NCBI GenBank assembly: GCA_947396885.1
Contig: OX377204.1
Coordinates: 54,981,139 to 55,045,138, forward strand
DNA from: Heligmosomoides polygyrus polygyrus
Lineage: Eukaryota > Nematoda > Chromadorea > Rhabditida > Heligmosomidae
Direction of reading: 5' to 3'
DNA length: 64,000 bases
Positions 1 to 11,159 of the stretch are shown piece by piece (the stretch's first letter is position 1; each line of letters opens with the position of its first letter). The translations under genes and the position numbers were made by a program. The notes under the pieces were generated by a model. That model did no database searches and was not told the origin of the DNA. It worked only from the letters and a program-made list of their open reading frames with translations.

Positions 1-139
1 CGATATTGTCTAACACTGTAACACATTAGATCATCGACGACCCACAATGTCGTAAATCGTAAATTGTGATAAATTTGGTAGAAATCGCCATAAATCGTAA
101 AACCGTAAGTCGTAAGTCGTAATTATGCACACACCCTTG
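1..139. mobile_element. Right end of a hAT-type transposon (cut by the window edge)
   Basis: The segment is made of repeated 'cgtaaatcgtaa' words and ends at 139 in ...cacacccttg. Read inward on the other strand, the tip is CAAGGGTGTGTGCATAATTA. The element at 24,834-28,510 has a near-identical tip (CAGGGGTGTGCGTAATTACG) and the same subterminal words, and that element has an 8-bp target duplication typical of hAT. This is therefore probably the right terminus of a member of the same family. Its left end and the other copy of the duplication lie outside the window. No coding is visible. Confidence 0.6.
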
Positions 140-265
140 GTCCACTCCGCCGCGTCCAGCCGCCTCCGGATATGCCCCTGCCCATCTCGTTTCCGTTCAT
201 CTTTTTCTAGTTGTTAATAACTCGTGTTGTTGCGTCATTAATAAGATTGCAAATCGCAGGGCCAC

Positions 266-514
266 GTGGCGCGTACCCGGGTGGTGGATAGGGGAACGAA
301 AACGCGAACCAAATGCGACCGTGTAATGCCTAGAGACGCAGGTGGGATGCAGGGGATGGACTCCTTGCACCTGCTGTGTCGGGTCGATGCGTTTCTTTTG
401 CGTGGGAGCGGCATGTTCGTGTACAGTGTGCGTGGAGGTGTTCGTGACTGTGCAGATTGTAACTGTGTCAGCTCGGCCAATAGCTTGCACTCGGTAGACT
501 GGGAGTACATGTAA
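266..514 (+). pseudogene. LINE leader reading frame, possible small ORF1
   Basis: An 82-codon frame ends in ...SLHSVDWEYM. The equivalent part of the minus-strand LINE copy (59,361-59,798) encodes a very similar but longer peptide. Both contain RGSGMFV, VRDCADCNCV and SLHSVDWEY, with most differences being substitutions that keep the frame. That suggests past protein coding, perhaps a short ORF1 or an N-terminal extension ahead of the endonuclease. In this copy it stops early at 512-514. I know of no function; the CxxCxC cluster is the only motif visible. Confidence 0.35.
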
Positions 515-798
515 AGCGATTCGAGGCCGCCTCAAAAGATTCGCCCGTCCCTCCGGGCAGTTTGGCTGGCTGCCCGGAGTTGTTCGCCCGCACGACAGAG
601 CCTGACTAGCTACCCGTGTTGTATTGCAGTCAAACACAGCAGTACTAAAAGGCTTCATTCCTCTGACCCCGAAAGAGCCCCCATTTCTGCAGCGATGGGG
701 AGGACGAGTATGGAGAGGCTGCTAAAATCTCAGGGCCTAACCAGGCTGCCCAAATTGAGAAGGACTACTACGACGACGAAGAGGTCGAAGCCTTCTAC

Positions 799-1445
799 GT
801 GGAGCTGGAGAAGTTCTATAAGGAAGATCACACCTTCTACAAGGTGATCGTCGGCGACTTCAACGTCAAGATCGGGCCACGAAGGTCGCCGGAAGAACAT
901 CACATCGAAACGGTTTGGAGTGGAACGAGCAAGGTGAAAGGCTGTCTGAGTTTATCATGTCGACCAAGACCATCCGTGGAAACCCATAGTTTTAGAAGCT
1001 TCCCTTCCTACGATGGACCTGGAAATCCCCCGACGGCCACTTTCACAACGAGATCAACCACATAATCCTTAATCACAAGTATTGCCTGACCGACGTCTCC
1101 GTTGTCCCCAAGTTCTACACGGGATCGGACCTCCGCCTCCTTCTCGTGAGGTTTCGCTTTTCGCGTTATGGAGAGAAGGCCGCAAAGTTCAAGAAGAGGA
1201 ATCTCAGAACGACCTTCCTGGGACCTTTACACCTTTCTTGTCAGCCATTGGGAAGATGCCGTCATGGACAACGTCGATGAGGAATATGACCGCTTCGTGC
1301 ACCATCTTCGCGACAGTGCTAAGGGAGCCGAGAGCTTGAAGACCACCAAGAGACGCCTGTCTTCAGAAACTCTCGAGTTTATACACCAGAATGGAGCAGC
1401 ACGAGCGTCTCTGCCACTACCAGCTGACGTCCGATCTTGCGATGC
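799..1445 (+). pseudogene. LINE AP-endonuclease domain, fragment
   Basis: The frame at 799 encodes MELEKFYKEDHTFYKVIVGDFN, matching the part of RTE endonucleases that includes the conserved GDFN motif. Later pieces in shifted frames (about 960-1,445) match the C-terminal endonuclease region (RWTWE-, GSDH-like motifs) and the start of the linker (SLKTTKRRLS). The family role is nicking target DNA to prime reverse transcription. At least two frameshifts (near 960 and 1,405) and loss of the domain N-terminus make it non-functional. The frame continues at 4,547 after the inserted element. Confidence 0.75.
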
Positions 1446-1447
1446 TA

Positions 1448-2075
1448 CAATACCGCTCCTAATTCGTGAACAGTCGACGCTTTGCGACAGTTTTTTTTCC
1501 GTCGCAAACCGTCGCACTCGCACAACTTTGTTCATAACGATCCTTCTAAAATAAAACTTACATCAAACGATTCCTCGCTTCGGCGCAAATCCATTGAAAT
1601 GTGAAAAAGTTAATTTTGTTAAAAAGTGACCTATTGTAGACAGCTTTACTTGGAGCGGTCATTAATTGTTTTACGACCTCTCCGGAGTACACGCTGGTGT
1701 ATACTCAGAACTTTTAAAGATTGTATTTGTATTGTAAATTTATCTTCTGCATGGTATGGCCGTCAGAATGATGCCAAGTTCCACAAAAATAGCTGAAACT
1801 GGTTTTGTTCTGCAGCAAATACGAGGACTTTTTCTTCACATTTTGGCCTTCATTTCGGCAGCCAGCGATCTCTCTCATATGAACCTAAGCGATGTATGAA
1901 AGAACGTGCGTTCTCCTACTTTTCCACAACGTGAAGAATTCTCCAAGTTTTATAGCTTGAAATCCGTGGCTTTCTCTGTTCGACAAGTGACTTCTGTACA
2001 TCTAACGAACTATAACTTCTAAAGGAATATAGTTACGGAGGTAGTCTTGCTTTCATCTATTCTCTACGTCGGCGG
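1448..2075 (+). repeat. Left terminal inverted repeat arm
   Basis: This roughly 625-bp arm matches the complement of 3,890-4,544 almost throughout. An example is 'cggaggtagtcttgctttca' near 2,037, whose complement appears near 3,920. Small indels separate the arms, so they have diverged since insertion. Confidence 0.85.
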
Positions 2076-2329
2076 CTTCAAGGCACTGGTCATAGAAAAG
2101 TTCATTTACTCTTATACACTTATTCTTATACACTCCTCAAGCATCTTAATTAAAAACAAAAAATCGTGGCTTCCTTTGTTTTCAGTGTTTACTCGGTAAC
2201 TCTAGCTTTACTTGGAAAGCCGTTGTGCGGCCGATGTTAAGCACAACGAGAGCTTTCGATCGATCTAGCATTATCGAAAATTGAGGGGATCGATATTTTG
2301 CCGCTTTCATCTCTGCTGAGATCGCTGCG

Positions 2330-3485
2330 ACTTGACCCGGCCAGCCCAACTCTATGGCCCGGCCGACGCTCGGGGTCTGATGGTGAGCCCAGTGGTACTG
2401 CGTCCTGGCCAGGAGGTGAGGGACGGCGCTGAGCCACATTTTCTTGGAAATCTGTAGCGCTACCTTCTTAGGTAGGCTTCAAGTGTAAGACTTCAAAATT
2501 GAGCGTAAACTTCAAACAATACAGTATTAAACTGAATCGAGTAAAACGTATAGGCTTTAGAATAAGTTTTAGCTGACCTTACGCAATCTCCACACAAGTT
2601 GCCTACACAGCGTAAATTTCTCGAAATTCTAAGAATGCACACATTGGGGAAACCGAACCGTGTACAACAAGGTGTCAAGATATACCATTTTCACGTTCAA
2701 TTGGGCAATTTTCAAATTGAGTAGGACACTCTGCTAAGCTAGTATAAGACTTTTGAAATCAAACGAAATTTCCGAATTGAAATGATCTTCTTGCATCAAA
2801 TTAAATACTTTCAAAAAAGTTAGAATATTTTTTTCTTCAACGAAGATTTCAGTATGATTTTTTGAAGTTTTAATGCACTTAATCGATAAGTGAACATTTT
2901 GTTTGAAATTTTATAAAATTCTCACTTTTTGCGGAAAAATGGTTGTTTACAGTTTATTGTAAAGAGCAGGTAAGTGGCAGATTTTTTGATGCCAAAAGAA
3001 AAGACTCCGCCACGCACTCGTTTAAGACGTCGCGATTTTTATTCGATTTATAGCAAAATCGGTGTTTGCATGGAGTTTCACATCTGAACATGATGCAACG
3101 AGAACAGCTTAAGTAGTGCACATATCCTCATCTTGGTGCTTCATGTATACAACATTTACACTGACAATCGAAAAAATCGCTACGCAATTTTCAAGTGCGC
3201 AATCTGATCTTTTAATGCACTGAGGAATGACTGCTGCCTTGTTGCGCTTTAAAGCGAAATTTAATTTATATTTTTCCCAAAAACGAAAATTTTATAAGAT
3301 TATTACACTTATTTAGTACGGCTGAATTAAAAGACTAAGAAGGTAGCGCTACAGATTCCCGAGAAAATGTGGTTCAGCGCCGTCCTTTCACCTGCTCGCC
3401 AGGACGCAGTACCACTACGGCTCACACCCCGAGCATCGGCCGGGCCATAGATTTGGGCTGGCCGGGTCGCGTCAAGTCGCAGCGA
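2330..3485. repeat. Inner inverted repeat with 860-bp AT-rich loop
   Basis: Within the long-inverted-repeat element, about 145 bp at 2,330-2,475 is the complement of 3,336-3,485. The outer ends of the pair share 'agaaggtagcgctacagat', and the arms contain GC-rich words such as 'ctggccgggtc'. The loop is AT-rich and carries a dispersed repeat (2,690-3,310). This could be a second, older foldback element nested inside the first. Confidence 0.7.
2690..3310 (+). repeat. Dispersed AT-rich repeat, copy a
   Basis: The sequence is related to 6,865-7,420 and, in part, to 51,400-51,740. Shared landmarks in order are a 'ccattttcac' block, 'gacttttgaaatcaaa', 'aaaagttagaatattttttt', 'aataagtgaac', and 'gcgctttaaagcgaaattta'. 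Two of the three copies lie inside long-inverted-repeat elements. No protein is evident. Confidence 0.6.
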
Positions 3486-3811
3486 TCTGAGAACTCACGA
3501 GGAAGGTCAAAGAGGTGACCGTGGAGTTTCTCAAAGCGACCAATATAGGGTTGTAGGGCGTTGTCTGGAAAGCTCTATAGTGATTTCCAAATTTCCTGCG
3601 GACCTCTGGGTAGGTCAAAAGTGGCAAAAAACTGTACCGCTTCAGTGCGGCCTGAATACGCAAAACCGGCGCCGGAATAACCTTGTCCTGCTCAGAAATG
3701 ATCCTCCAAAAGGTTTGGAGCTTCAATCATTGCTAGAACGCGGGGTGCGATAAATTCCTAGTAGAAGCGAGGAGGCGCATTCACGGGAGACGTTCACCAG
3801 GAGGCCACCAG

Positions 3812-3882
3812 CGACTGGTTGGCCGAGTGGATAGCGCGGTGGACTTGCGGGAGGGTAGTCAAGGGATCGGTTCCAGGAGTGG
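3812..3882 (+). other. tRNA-like sequence (degenerate pol III promoter)
   Basis: 'ttggccgagtggatagcgcgg' resembles the A box of tRNA-Ser/Leu, and 'gatcggttccagg' resembles a B box about 45 bp later. The arms do not pair as a full cloverleaf, so this is not called a tRNA gene. It is more likely a tRNA-derived (SINE) remnant inside the transposon. Confidence 0.35.
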
Positions 3883-3889
3883 GGAAAGA

Positions 3890-4544
3890 GGAGGCCGAAG
3901 ACGCAGAGAATAGATGAAAGCAAGACTACCTCCGCAACTATATCTTTAGAAGTTATAGTTCGTTAAATGTACAGAAATCCCTTCCTGAATAGAGAAAGGC
4001 ACGGATTTGAAGCTATAAAACTTGGAGTTTTGTTGACGTTGTGAGGGTACTTGTGGCAAAAGTAGGAGAATGCACGTTCTTTCATACATTACTTATCGTT
4101 AGTTCAGTTTCATATATTAGAGATCGCTGGCTGCCGAAATGAAGGCCAAAATGTGAAGAAAAAGTCCTCGTATTTGCTGCAGAACAAAACCAGTTTCAGC
4201 TATTTTTGTGGAACTTGGTATCATTCTGACGGCCATACCATGCAGAAGACGATTTTGACGATACAAATACAATCTTTAGAATTTCTGAGGAAACACCAGC
4301 GTGGACTTCGAAGAGGTCGTAAAACAATTAACGACCGCTCCAAGGAAAGCTGTCTACAACTAGGTCACTTTTTAACAAAATTAACTTTTTCACATTTCAG
4401 TGGATTTGGGCTGAAGCGTGGAATCGTTTGGTGTAAGTTTTATTTTAGGAGGACCGTTATGAACAAAGTTGTGCGAGTGCGACGGTTTGCGACGGAAAAA
4501 TCTGTCGCAAAGCGTCGACTGTTTACGAATTAGGAGCGGTAATG
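3890..4544 (-). repeat. Right terminal inverted repeat arm
   Basis: This arm is the complement of 1,448-2,075 and ends ...aggagcggtaatg next to the TA duplication. Short frames inside it are chance frames shared with the left arm. Confidence 0.85.
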
Positions 4545-4546
4545 TA

Positions 4547-6430
4547 TGCACAGCGGCGATAAAGTAGGATCTTAAGGAGAGAACGGCGGAAATGTTGGCT
4601 GAAGCAGCAGAGGCAGGGTTGAGCATCCGCAATGCCAGCCGGAACTTCGCCAACTTCAAGACCAAGATGACTGCTCTCCGACGTCCTGACGGAACCGTCA
4701 CCTCTTCCAGAAGGAACATGGAGAAGGTCATCCACGTCTTCTACTCCGATCTCTTCGATAGCCACGTCCACCTGCCACCATGCCATCTTCCGCAGGATGG
4801 ATACGTCGTCCCCTCTGTTCTTCCTTCCGAGATCCCACACGCCATCTCGTCGGTGAAGAAACGTACAGCACCTGGTCTCGACAGGATCAGACCTGAACAC
4901 CTGAAGAACCTCCCGCTAGCGCTCATCAACACCCTGGCGCGGCTCTTCACGCGCTACCTGTTGGAGTGCAAGGTTCCATCTCAGTGGAAGGCCAGCAAGA
5001 CCGTCTTGCTGTACATGAAGGGAGACGTGCACGACATTGGCAACTATCGCCCGATCTGTCTGCTGTCCGTAATCTACAAGCTGCTCACTCCAGTCATCCT
5101 GAATAGTATCTGCCTGCTGTCCGTAGTATACAAGCTGTTTATTCAAGTGATCCTGAATAGGATTAGCAGAACGCTGGACGAAGGACAGCCATGCGAACAA
5201 GCAGGATTTCGGAGAGGATTCAGCACGATCGACCACATACACACCATTACGAAGCTCATCGAAGTGTCACGAGAGTACTAGCTGCCGCTGTGCCTTACGT
5301 TCATCGACCCGAAGAAGGCATTCGACTCCGTCGAAACTGAAGCGGTCATGGAAGCCCTGCTCACCCAGGGCGTTCCTACTCAGTACATCAGAGTCCTTCG
5401 AGAGCTGTACAGTGGATTCACGAGCAAGATCTCTCCATTCTACAACGACGTCGTCATCGACGTAAAGAGGAGGTTCGGCAGGGGATACCATATCCCCGAA
5501 GCTCTTCAGCGCCACCCTCGAAAACGTCATGCGCGAACTAGAATGGGAAGACATGGGAGTGAAGGTCGACGGCCGGCAGCTGCACCATCTACGCTTCGCT
5601 GACGACATCGTGCTCATAACACCGAGCATCAGTCCGGCGGAGCGAATGCTGGCCGACTTCGACCGTGTGTGCGGGAACGTTGGACTGCAGCTGAATCTTA
5701 CGAAGACGATGTTCATGAGGAACGGGCAAGTTGCTGATGCCCCATTCTCGCTCAACGGAACGAACATCTCCGAATGCGCCAGCTACGTGTACCTGGGTCG
5801 CGAGGTCAATATGGCCAATGATCTAGTGCCGTAGCTGAGCAGGAGGAAACGAGCGGCTTGGGAGCTTTTAAGAGCGTCGAAGAAGTCGCGAAGAAGACGA
5901 GGAGCGTTCGACTCCGTGCCCACCTATTTGACTCTACCGTGCTTCCTGCCCTAACAAACGCCTCAGAGACCTGAGCTATACGAAAACAGGATGAACACGC
6001 GATCAGCGTCGCGCAGCGTGGAATCGAGAGGACGATGCTCGGAGTGACACTCCTCACGCAAGTGAGAGAAGGCCTCCGGAGTTCCGAGCTTCGCCGACGT
6101 TCGAAGGCCAAAGACGCTGTCGCGTGGGCCAAGTTGTCAAAAATTAGGTGGGCCGGCCATGTAATGCGATTCGCAGAAACCCGCTGGACAAGAGCCATAC
6201 CGACTTGATTCCGCGGGATATCAAGAAAACACCGGGACGCATACCAACGCGTTGGTTGGACTTCTTCGTGAAAGACCTGAACGACCGATAAGACGCTCTT
6301 CGTGTCCATCGAGCGAGGAGGATTCATTGGACCACTCTGGCACGCAACAGGGACGAATGGAGACGCTGCTGCGCCCGCTCGAGCAAGTCGATGATCAACG
6401 GGTCGACAGGTGATACAGGTGAATGCTTGA
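4547..6430 (+). pseudogene. RTE LINE reverse transcriptase (broken)
   Basis: Reads in order: linker (NASRNFANFKTKMTALRRPD), RT start (APGLDRIRPEHLK), NYRPICLLSVIYKLL, EQAGFRRGFSTIDH, FIDPKKAFDSVE, then LRFADDIVLI with the catalytic FADD box near 5,590-5,615, and the C-terminal region with RWAGHVMRF-like sequence near 6,150. The enzyme would copy LINE RNA at a nicked target. It is broken by a stop at 5,279-5,281 (REY*), a frameshift near 5,490, a stop near 5,832, and more. A 54-bp tandem duplication at about 5,053-5,160 repeats the ICLLSVxYKLxxxVILN segment inside the RT domain. Confidence 0.85.
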
Positions 6431-6504
6431 AACTGTAGTCTCATTTCCCTGTTCCTGGTTGACTGTGCTTTTCGTTTGGGCGCACTCTTTGTAGAGTGTG
6501 TGAA

Positions 6505-6528
6505 ATAAATAAATAAATAAATAAAAGC
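6505..6528 (+). repeat. (AAAT)n tail of LINE copy 1
   Basis: 'aataaataaataaataaataaa' follows 'gcgcactctttgtagagtgt'. Short tandem tails of this kind end RTE elements, so this marks the LINE 3' end. A diverged minus-strand copy of the same 3' end is at 29,128-29,200. Confidence 0.75.
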
Positions 6529-6864
6529 TCGATATTTCATCGGGTACAACTCGATTTCCCAACGCTGTCTCCTTCAATCAGAAAAATTTTATTTCCTAGA
6601 AAAGTCAAGCCTCTGTGATCAATTCCAAGAGCTTCGGAGAGCAAAATCTCGTTGCCTTAAAAAAGAAGCAGTTGAGCTGCCACTAGCTCTGGAAAAATTG
6701 AAGCCCTCCCATTGATTCGTATATGTATTGCCCGATAAAATCTTTATTCTCTGTTTTTTCAATAATCAGAAATCAAATCTTTGTAGAACGCATGTTTATA
6801 AAACACCACCTTCCACAAACAACAAAAAACCTCTTAGCGAATATTTGTGTATATCACTCATACA

Positions 6865-7420
6865 TTAGATGCCATTTTCACTTCAAATAGGACACCCCTT
6901 AGATCAAACTGGACCCTAACTCAAGCAAGCTTGACTCTTTTGAAATCAAAGAATAACTTTCTTTGAAGATTTTTCTTAAATTCATCTGCTGCAATCAGTG
7001 AACACACTGCTTGGAATGCTACAAATTTTACTTTTCAAGGAAAAGTTATGAACAACACTTTTCTAAGGGTAAGAAAGCAGCAATCATTTAGTGCATTAAC
7101 AGAAAAGATCGCTCCATGTAGTCGAATAGATTGTCACTTTCTCGGATTTTCATTTGATTGATAGCAGAAATTCTGCATGTCGGTTAAAGTAGATATAAAT
7201 GATACAACAAGAACAGTTAGAACACAAGAAAACACATATCCTCACATCCCTCTTTCAAGCAAGCGACGTGAGTATCAGTCAAATAAAGATCGCGACGATA
7301 GTCGATTGCATGGCACGATCTCCTCTTTTATTGCAGGAAATGACTTCCGCTTTTGTGCGCTTTAAGCGGATGTTTAATTTAAATATTTTTTCATGAAAAA
7401 TTAAAAGTTATAGAAGTTCA
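6865..7420 (+). repeat. Dispersed AT-rich repeat, copy b
   Basis: Related to 2,690-3,310 along most of its length: 'gactcttttgaaatcaaag', 'tcgatt'-rich middle, 'cacatatcctca', 'gcgctttaagcggatgttta'. This copy lies outside any long-inverted-repeat element seen here, just downstream of the LINE 3' end. The gap from 6,531 to 6,864 is AT-rich with nothing recognised. Confidence 0.6.
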
Positions 7421-8966
7421 AGATGTCCATTCACTTATTGGGGCAGATGATTTAAAAAATTTCAAAGATAGTTGCAATAATTTTTCCTTGAACAAAAAAC
7501 TATTCTAACCGTACTGAAGAGTGTGTAGTTTAGTCTGGAAGACGCTCGTTTTGATTTTAAAGAAGTTTATTTTGATTTTAAAGGCGTCAAGCATGCTAAG
7601 AAGTGTGTCCAATCGGATGCGAAAGCCGTATTCAAATTCAAAAGTGCTGTTCTTTCTTTGAAGAAGTGGCGACGTCCGCATCTCAAATTTTCGTTCACAA
7701 CACAGAGATCGCATGGTGTATCCCTCTTCTGCACAATCCACGTATTCTCCATCAGTCTACAGACGCGAGGCAAGTGGAGTGAGGGCTGCCAGATTGAAGC
7801 TGGAACCCCCGCGCCAGGCTATCTCGCTCCGAGCGAAAACCCAACCGCCACAAGCTCAGAGGTTGCCGAGGTGCGCTCCGCTCCGGCGTGGCGGCTACCC
7901 AGAGGGAGTCGGCGGCGATCTGCATGACAGTAACGATGTTTCCGCCGAAACCAGCCACCGGTCACTCTGTCCACGGAGAGCGGATGGGATGGAGGGGCGC
8001 GGCGATTCGGAGCGATCGATGCGCGAATAGCCGCTGAACGGCGATCACTTCTTGCCCTATTTCAGCTCCTCCATCTGTTTCCATCCGATCTTCGGCTTCT
8101 GGGCCGATCCTGGTCCAGCCGAAGGTGCTCTCGTCGCAGCCAGTTATGGGCTTCCCCTCTTCTAGTTTCATGAGCTGCTCAGGTCTGCCTCCACTTTGGA
8201 ACTGCGCTGCAGATCTGTTTCAGTCATGTAACAACAGAATTGACCCTTAACTTGTCTAGCCCTTGATTCGCTACGCCGTCATCTGCTCGGCTGCAACGTC
8301 GCTTCAAGTTAACATTATGTTAACTGCCTTCAGAACGCACCTAAGAGTATATCTGTGCAGCCGGTTACTGCGCTCGATGCTCCGCTAATGTCTGCTAACG
8401 ATTTTGTGCTACACCCTAAGATCCGGATACGCGGGACAGTTCATCGCACGCCTCCGAACTGGATAAATGTAGATCGCAACAATCTGCCCCTACCGTCTGC
8501 TCATCATCGCGTCCTTTTTCTTATCCCTGAGGTGAAACGCTAAACGCTTTTTTGTAGTTCTGTAGTAGCTTCTTTTACATTTCCTTCAAAACTGGCGCAC
8601 ATTGCCTAGTTATAAATGTGCACAGACTGATACATTAGCACTGCGACACGGATTTTATCTAGTAGCTGCAGCCCTTATTAGTACGCTGACAAGCAAACTA
8701 AAAAAAAATTGGAAGTGTCCAGCTAACACTATGTGCGATCAGTATATACGCTTGTCACTCGAAGAGATGTCATTCGCTCTAACGACGGCACACAACCCGC
8801 TCCCTTCAACTCCACTTGGGCCACAAGAGTTCCTGTAGAAATTCTGTCCAACCCTCCTTTTAAGAGGCTTCTTTGGTCGATAACACTGTTGTGTTCTATT
8901 GCATTTGCTTCCTAAACAAAACGCTACAGATGTACATAGTGAACCATAACGTTAAGGTTCGAGAAG
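7421..8966. other. Unassigned stretch
   Basis: I see no supportable gene. A GC-rich block at about 7,760-8,200 has frames open on both strands, with compositionally biased peptides (R, P, S, G rich) that match no family I recognise. 8,200-8,960 is mixed-composition DNA with no repeat structure that I could find by eye. Confidence 0.5.
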
Positions 8967-8974
8967 CTAGATGC

Positions 8975-9125
8975 CAGTCATTAGCAGCAACGAAGTGGGG
9001 TAGCTCCTTTTGACACCATGTAGAACGGTATTCGCTTTGTGGGCAGGTGCACTGTCACATTGCATCATCCAACTGTTTCCACTGAAACGCTCCAGAGAAC
9101 ATGAAAGGCAGAGCAGCCTTTGGAG
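8975..9125 (-). pseudogene. Tc1-like transposase fragment
   Basis: On the minus strand the frame reads WMMQCDSAPAHKANTVLHGV, which matches the region around the second catalytic aspartate of Tc1/mariner-superfamily transposases (consensus QDSAPAHKA). Only about 50 residues are recognisable. No inverted repeats were located, so this is a remnant. Confidence 0.6.
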
Positions 9126-9169
9126 ACATGGCAGAGGGAAACGTAGCGCACTTTTCATCGAGCGCTGAC

Positions 9170-9560
9170 GGTCCTGAACAAGGTCACTGTCATGAACAGT
9201 GGTTCATGAGTCACACAAACAGGCCGTGGTTCGTGAGTCATGGTTTACAACAGTAGCTTTACAGCGCTTTACAACCATGCTCCGCCCGCCTAAACCGCTA
9301 TAAATACCACCCACTTTTCGTTGGTATAAATAGCGGGCCCCTCGGCTGAAAAGCCACTTCTCCACGATTCAGTCGACTTCACTCGACTTCGCTCCAATGG
9401 ACTTCACTCCACCGGCGGACCCGCTAACAAGACAAACAATACAGTACAAGCAATGAAACAACTACAATAAAGACAACATTATTGCCGTCGTATGTACATC
9501 ATATCGGTTATAATGCTGTGATCAATTTATCAAATGCAGAATAAATATGGTAGATCCAAT
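9170..9560 (+). mobile_element. Possible solo LTR
   Basis: Two TATAAATA boxes (9,299 and 9,325), 26 bp apart, are followed about 140 bp downstream by AATAAA (9,466). Upstream lie two imperfect copies of 'gtggttc.tgagtca'. This promoter-plus-polyadenylation layout is typical of an LTR. No gag or pol coding and no second LTR are in the window. The exact TG...CA ends and target duplication were not resolved, so an ordinary pol II promoter is not excluded. Confidence 0.35.
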
Positions 9561-9858
9561 TATGAACCACCAAATCGTATTGGACAGTGATGCAGTCCAA
9601 AAAGTCACAGCACATATTCCCAAACGTGCGTACTCCTATCACTGCACGTTGTTGGGGACAGAACACCCGGTCTCGCTCTCACTTCGAAGATCCATCGATC
9701 GCTACTGTGCAATGCGTTGAGGCGAGACTCTGGACCTACAGAAGTTGAAAAAACAGTTGAAAAAATGGTGAAACGGGTGACAAACGTAGTGACAACGTCA
9801 CCAAGTATTAACATGTCATGACTTCAGTGTAAAGCATTTTGCGTTATACATATGTACA

Positions 9859-11159
9859 TTGGGGTTTCCTATTCGGCTGAAGGTTGTTACGTCATTCTTT
9901 AGAAGGAGAAGGCCTCCAAAGCCTCCCTTTATGTGGTCAACCCAACAAGAGTTTACTAGACAGTACCGCAGATTAAACAGAGTGTGGTCTGAAATTGCCA
10001 AATCGGCAAACCTCCCTAGAGCCGTTGCGGTACGCTTGAAGACCGAACTGCCTACATGCCCTGTGCTCTACGTTCTCATTAAAACCCACAAATTACCCGT
10101 GGGAGACACTGCGATCGACGACCCTTCATGTTTCCAAGTCAGACCGATCATAAGCAATGTTGACGGCCCCACTCATAGGATTTCGTGGTTCCTCAATCTG
10201 GTCTTGGTGCAACTTTTAAGGTTTGTGCCCGCGCATCTACTGAACACCCACATTTTCCTCGAAAAGCTCCGCCGTATCACTGTGGATGAGGATGTGGTTA
10301 TGGAGTCATTCGATGTCACTGCGCTCTCTACGAACGTGCCTAAGGACAGCGCCCTACAAGCAGTCTGGGAGATTCTCACAGAATTTCAGACAGGCATCAA
10401 TTTATACGGGTTCACCATCGTCCAGCTAATGACGCTCATCAATGAGTGTCTCATGTGCAATGTTTTTAAATGGTGAGGGACTTCTACAAGCAGATAAGAG
10501 GCCTATCAATGGGCCAGCGCTTAGCTCCTGTCCTAGCAGTGGCATTCATGTCTAAAGTGGAAGCTCCAGTGTTGGAGCACGGGCCAATCTTTTACAGTCG
10601 GTATATCGACGACTGCTTTGTGGTGTGTTCAAAACAAGTTGAAATGGATGCCTGTTTCGAACTGCTAAACAAGCAGTCCGAGTATATCCGCCTCACCAGG
10701 GAAACACCTAGCAATGATTGGCTCCCGTTCCTCAATGTGCAGGTTAGCCTATCTAGGAGGTTGATCAGAACCAAGTGGTATCGCAAACCTAGCAACAGGA
10801 ACATACTGCTCCACTTCAGGTCTGCACATCCATCCAACATGGAAAGGGCCATAGTCACCAATATGTTTCGATCAGCGGTCGCAGTGACGTCTGACAGCAC
10901 TCAGAAGGCGCTGTTCTGGGAGCTTGCAAGGCACATTGCTTCCTTGAATGGGTACTCCTCTATAGGGATTTATACCAAACGCAGACATCGCTCAGTGGTT
11001 GCAAACCAGACCGAGCAAAACAAAATTCCCTTCTGCATACCGTTCATTTCAGATGAGGTCAGCAGGGAAATTCGCGGTTGCCTTCGAAAGGCAGACCTAC
11101 ATGAACTGGTGAGGGAGGTAGGAGTCCCTCCTATGAATTTGAAGGGACAACTAGTTTGA
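9859..11159 (+). pseudogene. Penelope-like reverse transcriptase
   Basis: Early blocks include LPTCPVLYVLIKTHK and FQVRPIISNVDGPTHRIS. A later block is MESFDVTALSTNVP, in the usual SFDVxSLFTNVP position. Then comes RGLSMGQRLAPVLA and the catalytic SRYIDDCFVV near 10,600, with WLPFLNVQVS and RTKWYRKPSN downstream. The order and motifs are those of Penelope-like RTs, which are related to telomerase RT. The frame changes at about 10,470 (NVFKW/RDFYKQI), so full-length protein needs a frameshift. TGA at 11,157 separates it from the endonuclease in the same frame. Both lesions are few, so the copy is fairly young. Confidence 0.85.

Larger units (their letters stand above)
1448..4544. mobile_element. 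3.1 kb long-inverted-repeat transposon (TA target duplication)
   Basis: The element is flanked by TA at 1,446-1,447 and 4,545-4,546. Its tips are CAATACCGCTCCTAATTCG on the left and the complement of CATTACCGCTCCTAATTCG on the right. The inverted repeats are about 620-650 bp. Deleting the element plus one TA rejoins the LINE sequence in one frame (codons for A-M-L-C-T-A-A-I-K, against A-K-L-C-R-E-A-I-K in the other copy). No transposase frame is seen, so it is non-autonomous. The TA target fits the Tc1/mariner superfamily, but the long arms are unusual. A relative with the same tip lies at 49,159-53,121. Confidence 0.85.
258..6530 (+). mobile_element. RTE-type LINE, copy 1, split by a DNA transposon
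   Basis: This is a non-LTR retrotransposon in two pieces, 258-1,447 and 4,547-6,530, about 3.2 kb once the insert at 1,448-4,544 is removed. The 5' piece has a leader shared with the minus-strand copy at 56.8-59.8 kb, then an AP-endonuclease fragment. The 3' piece holds the reverse transcriptase and C-terminal region and ends in an (AAAT)n tail, as RTE elements do. About 340 bp of the endonuclease N-terminus present in the 59 kb copy are missing here, near 760. Frameshifts and stops show a dead copy. Confidence 0.85.
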
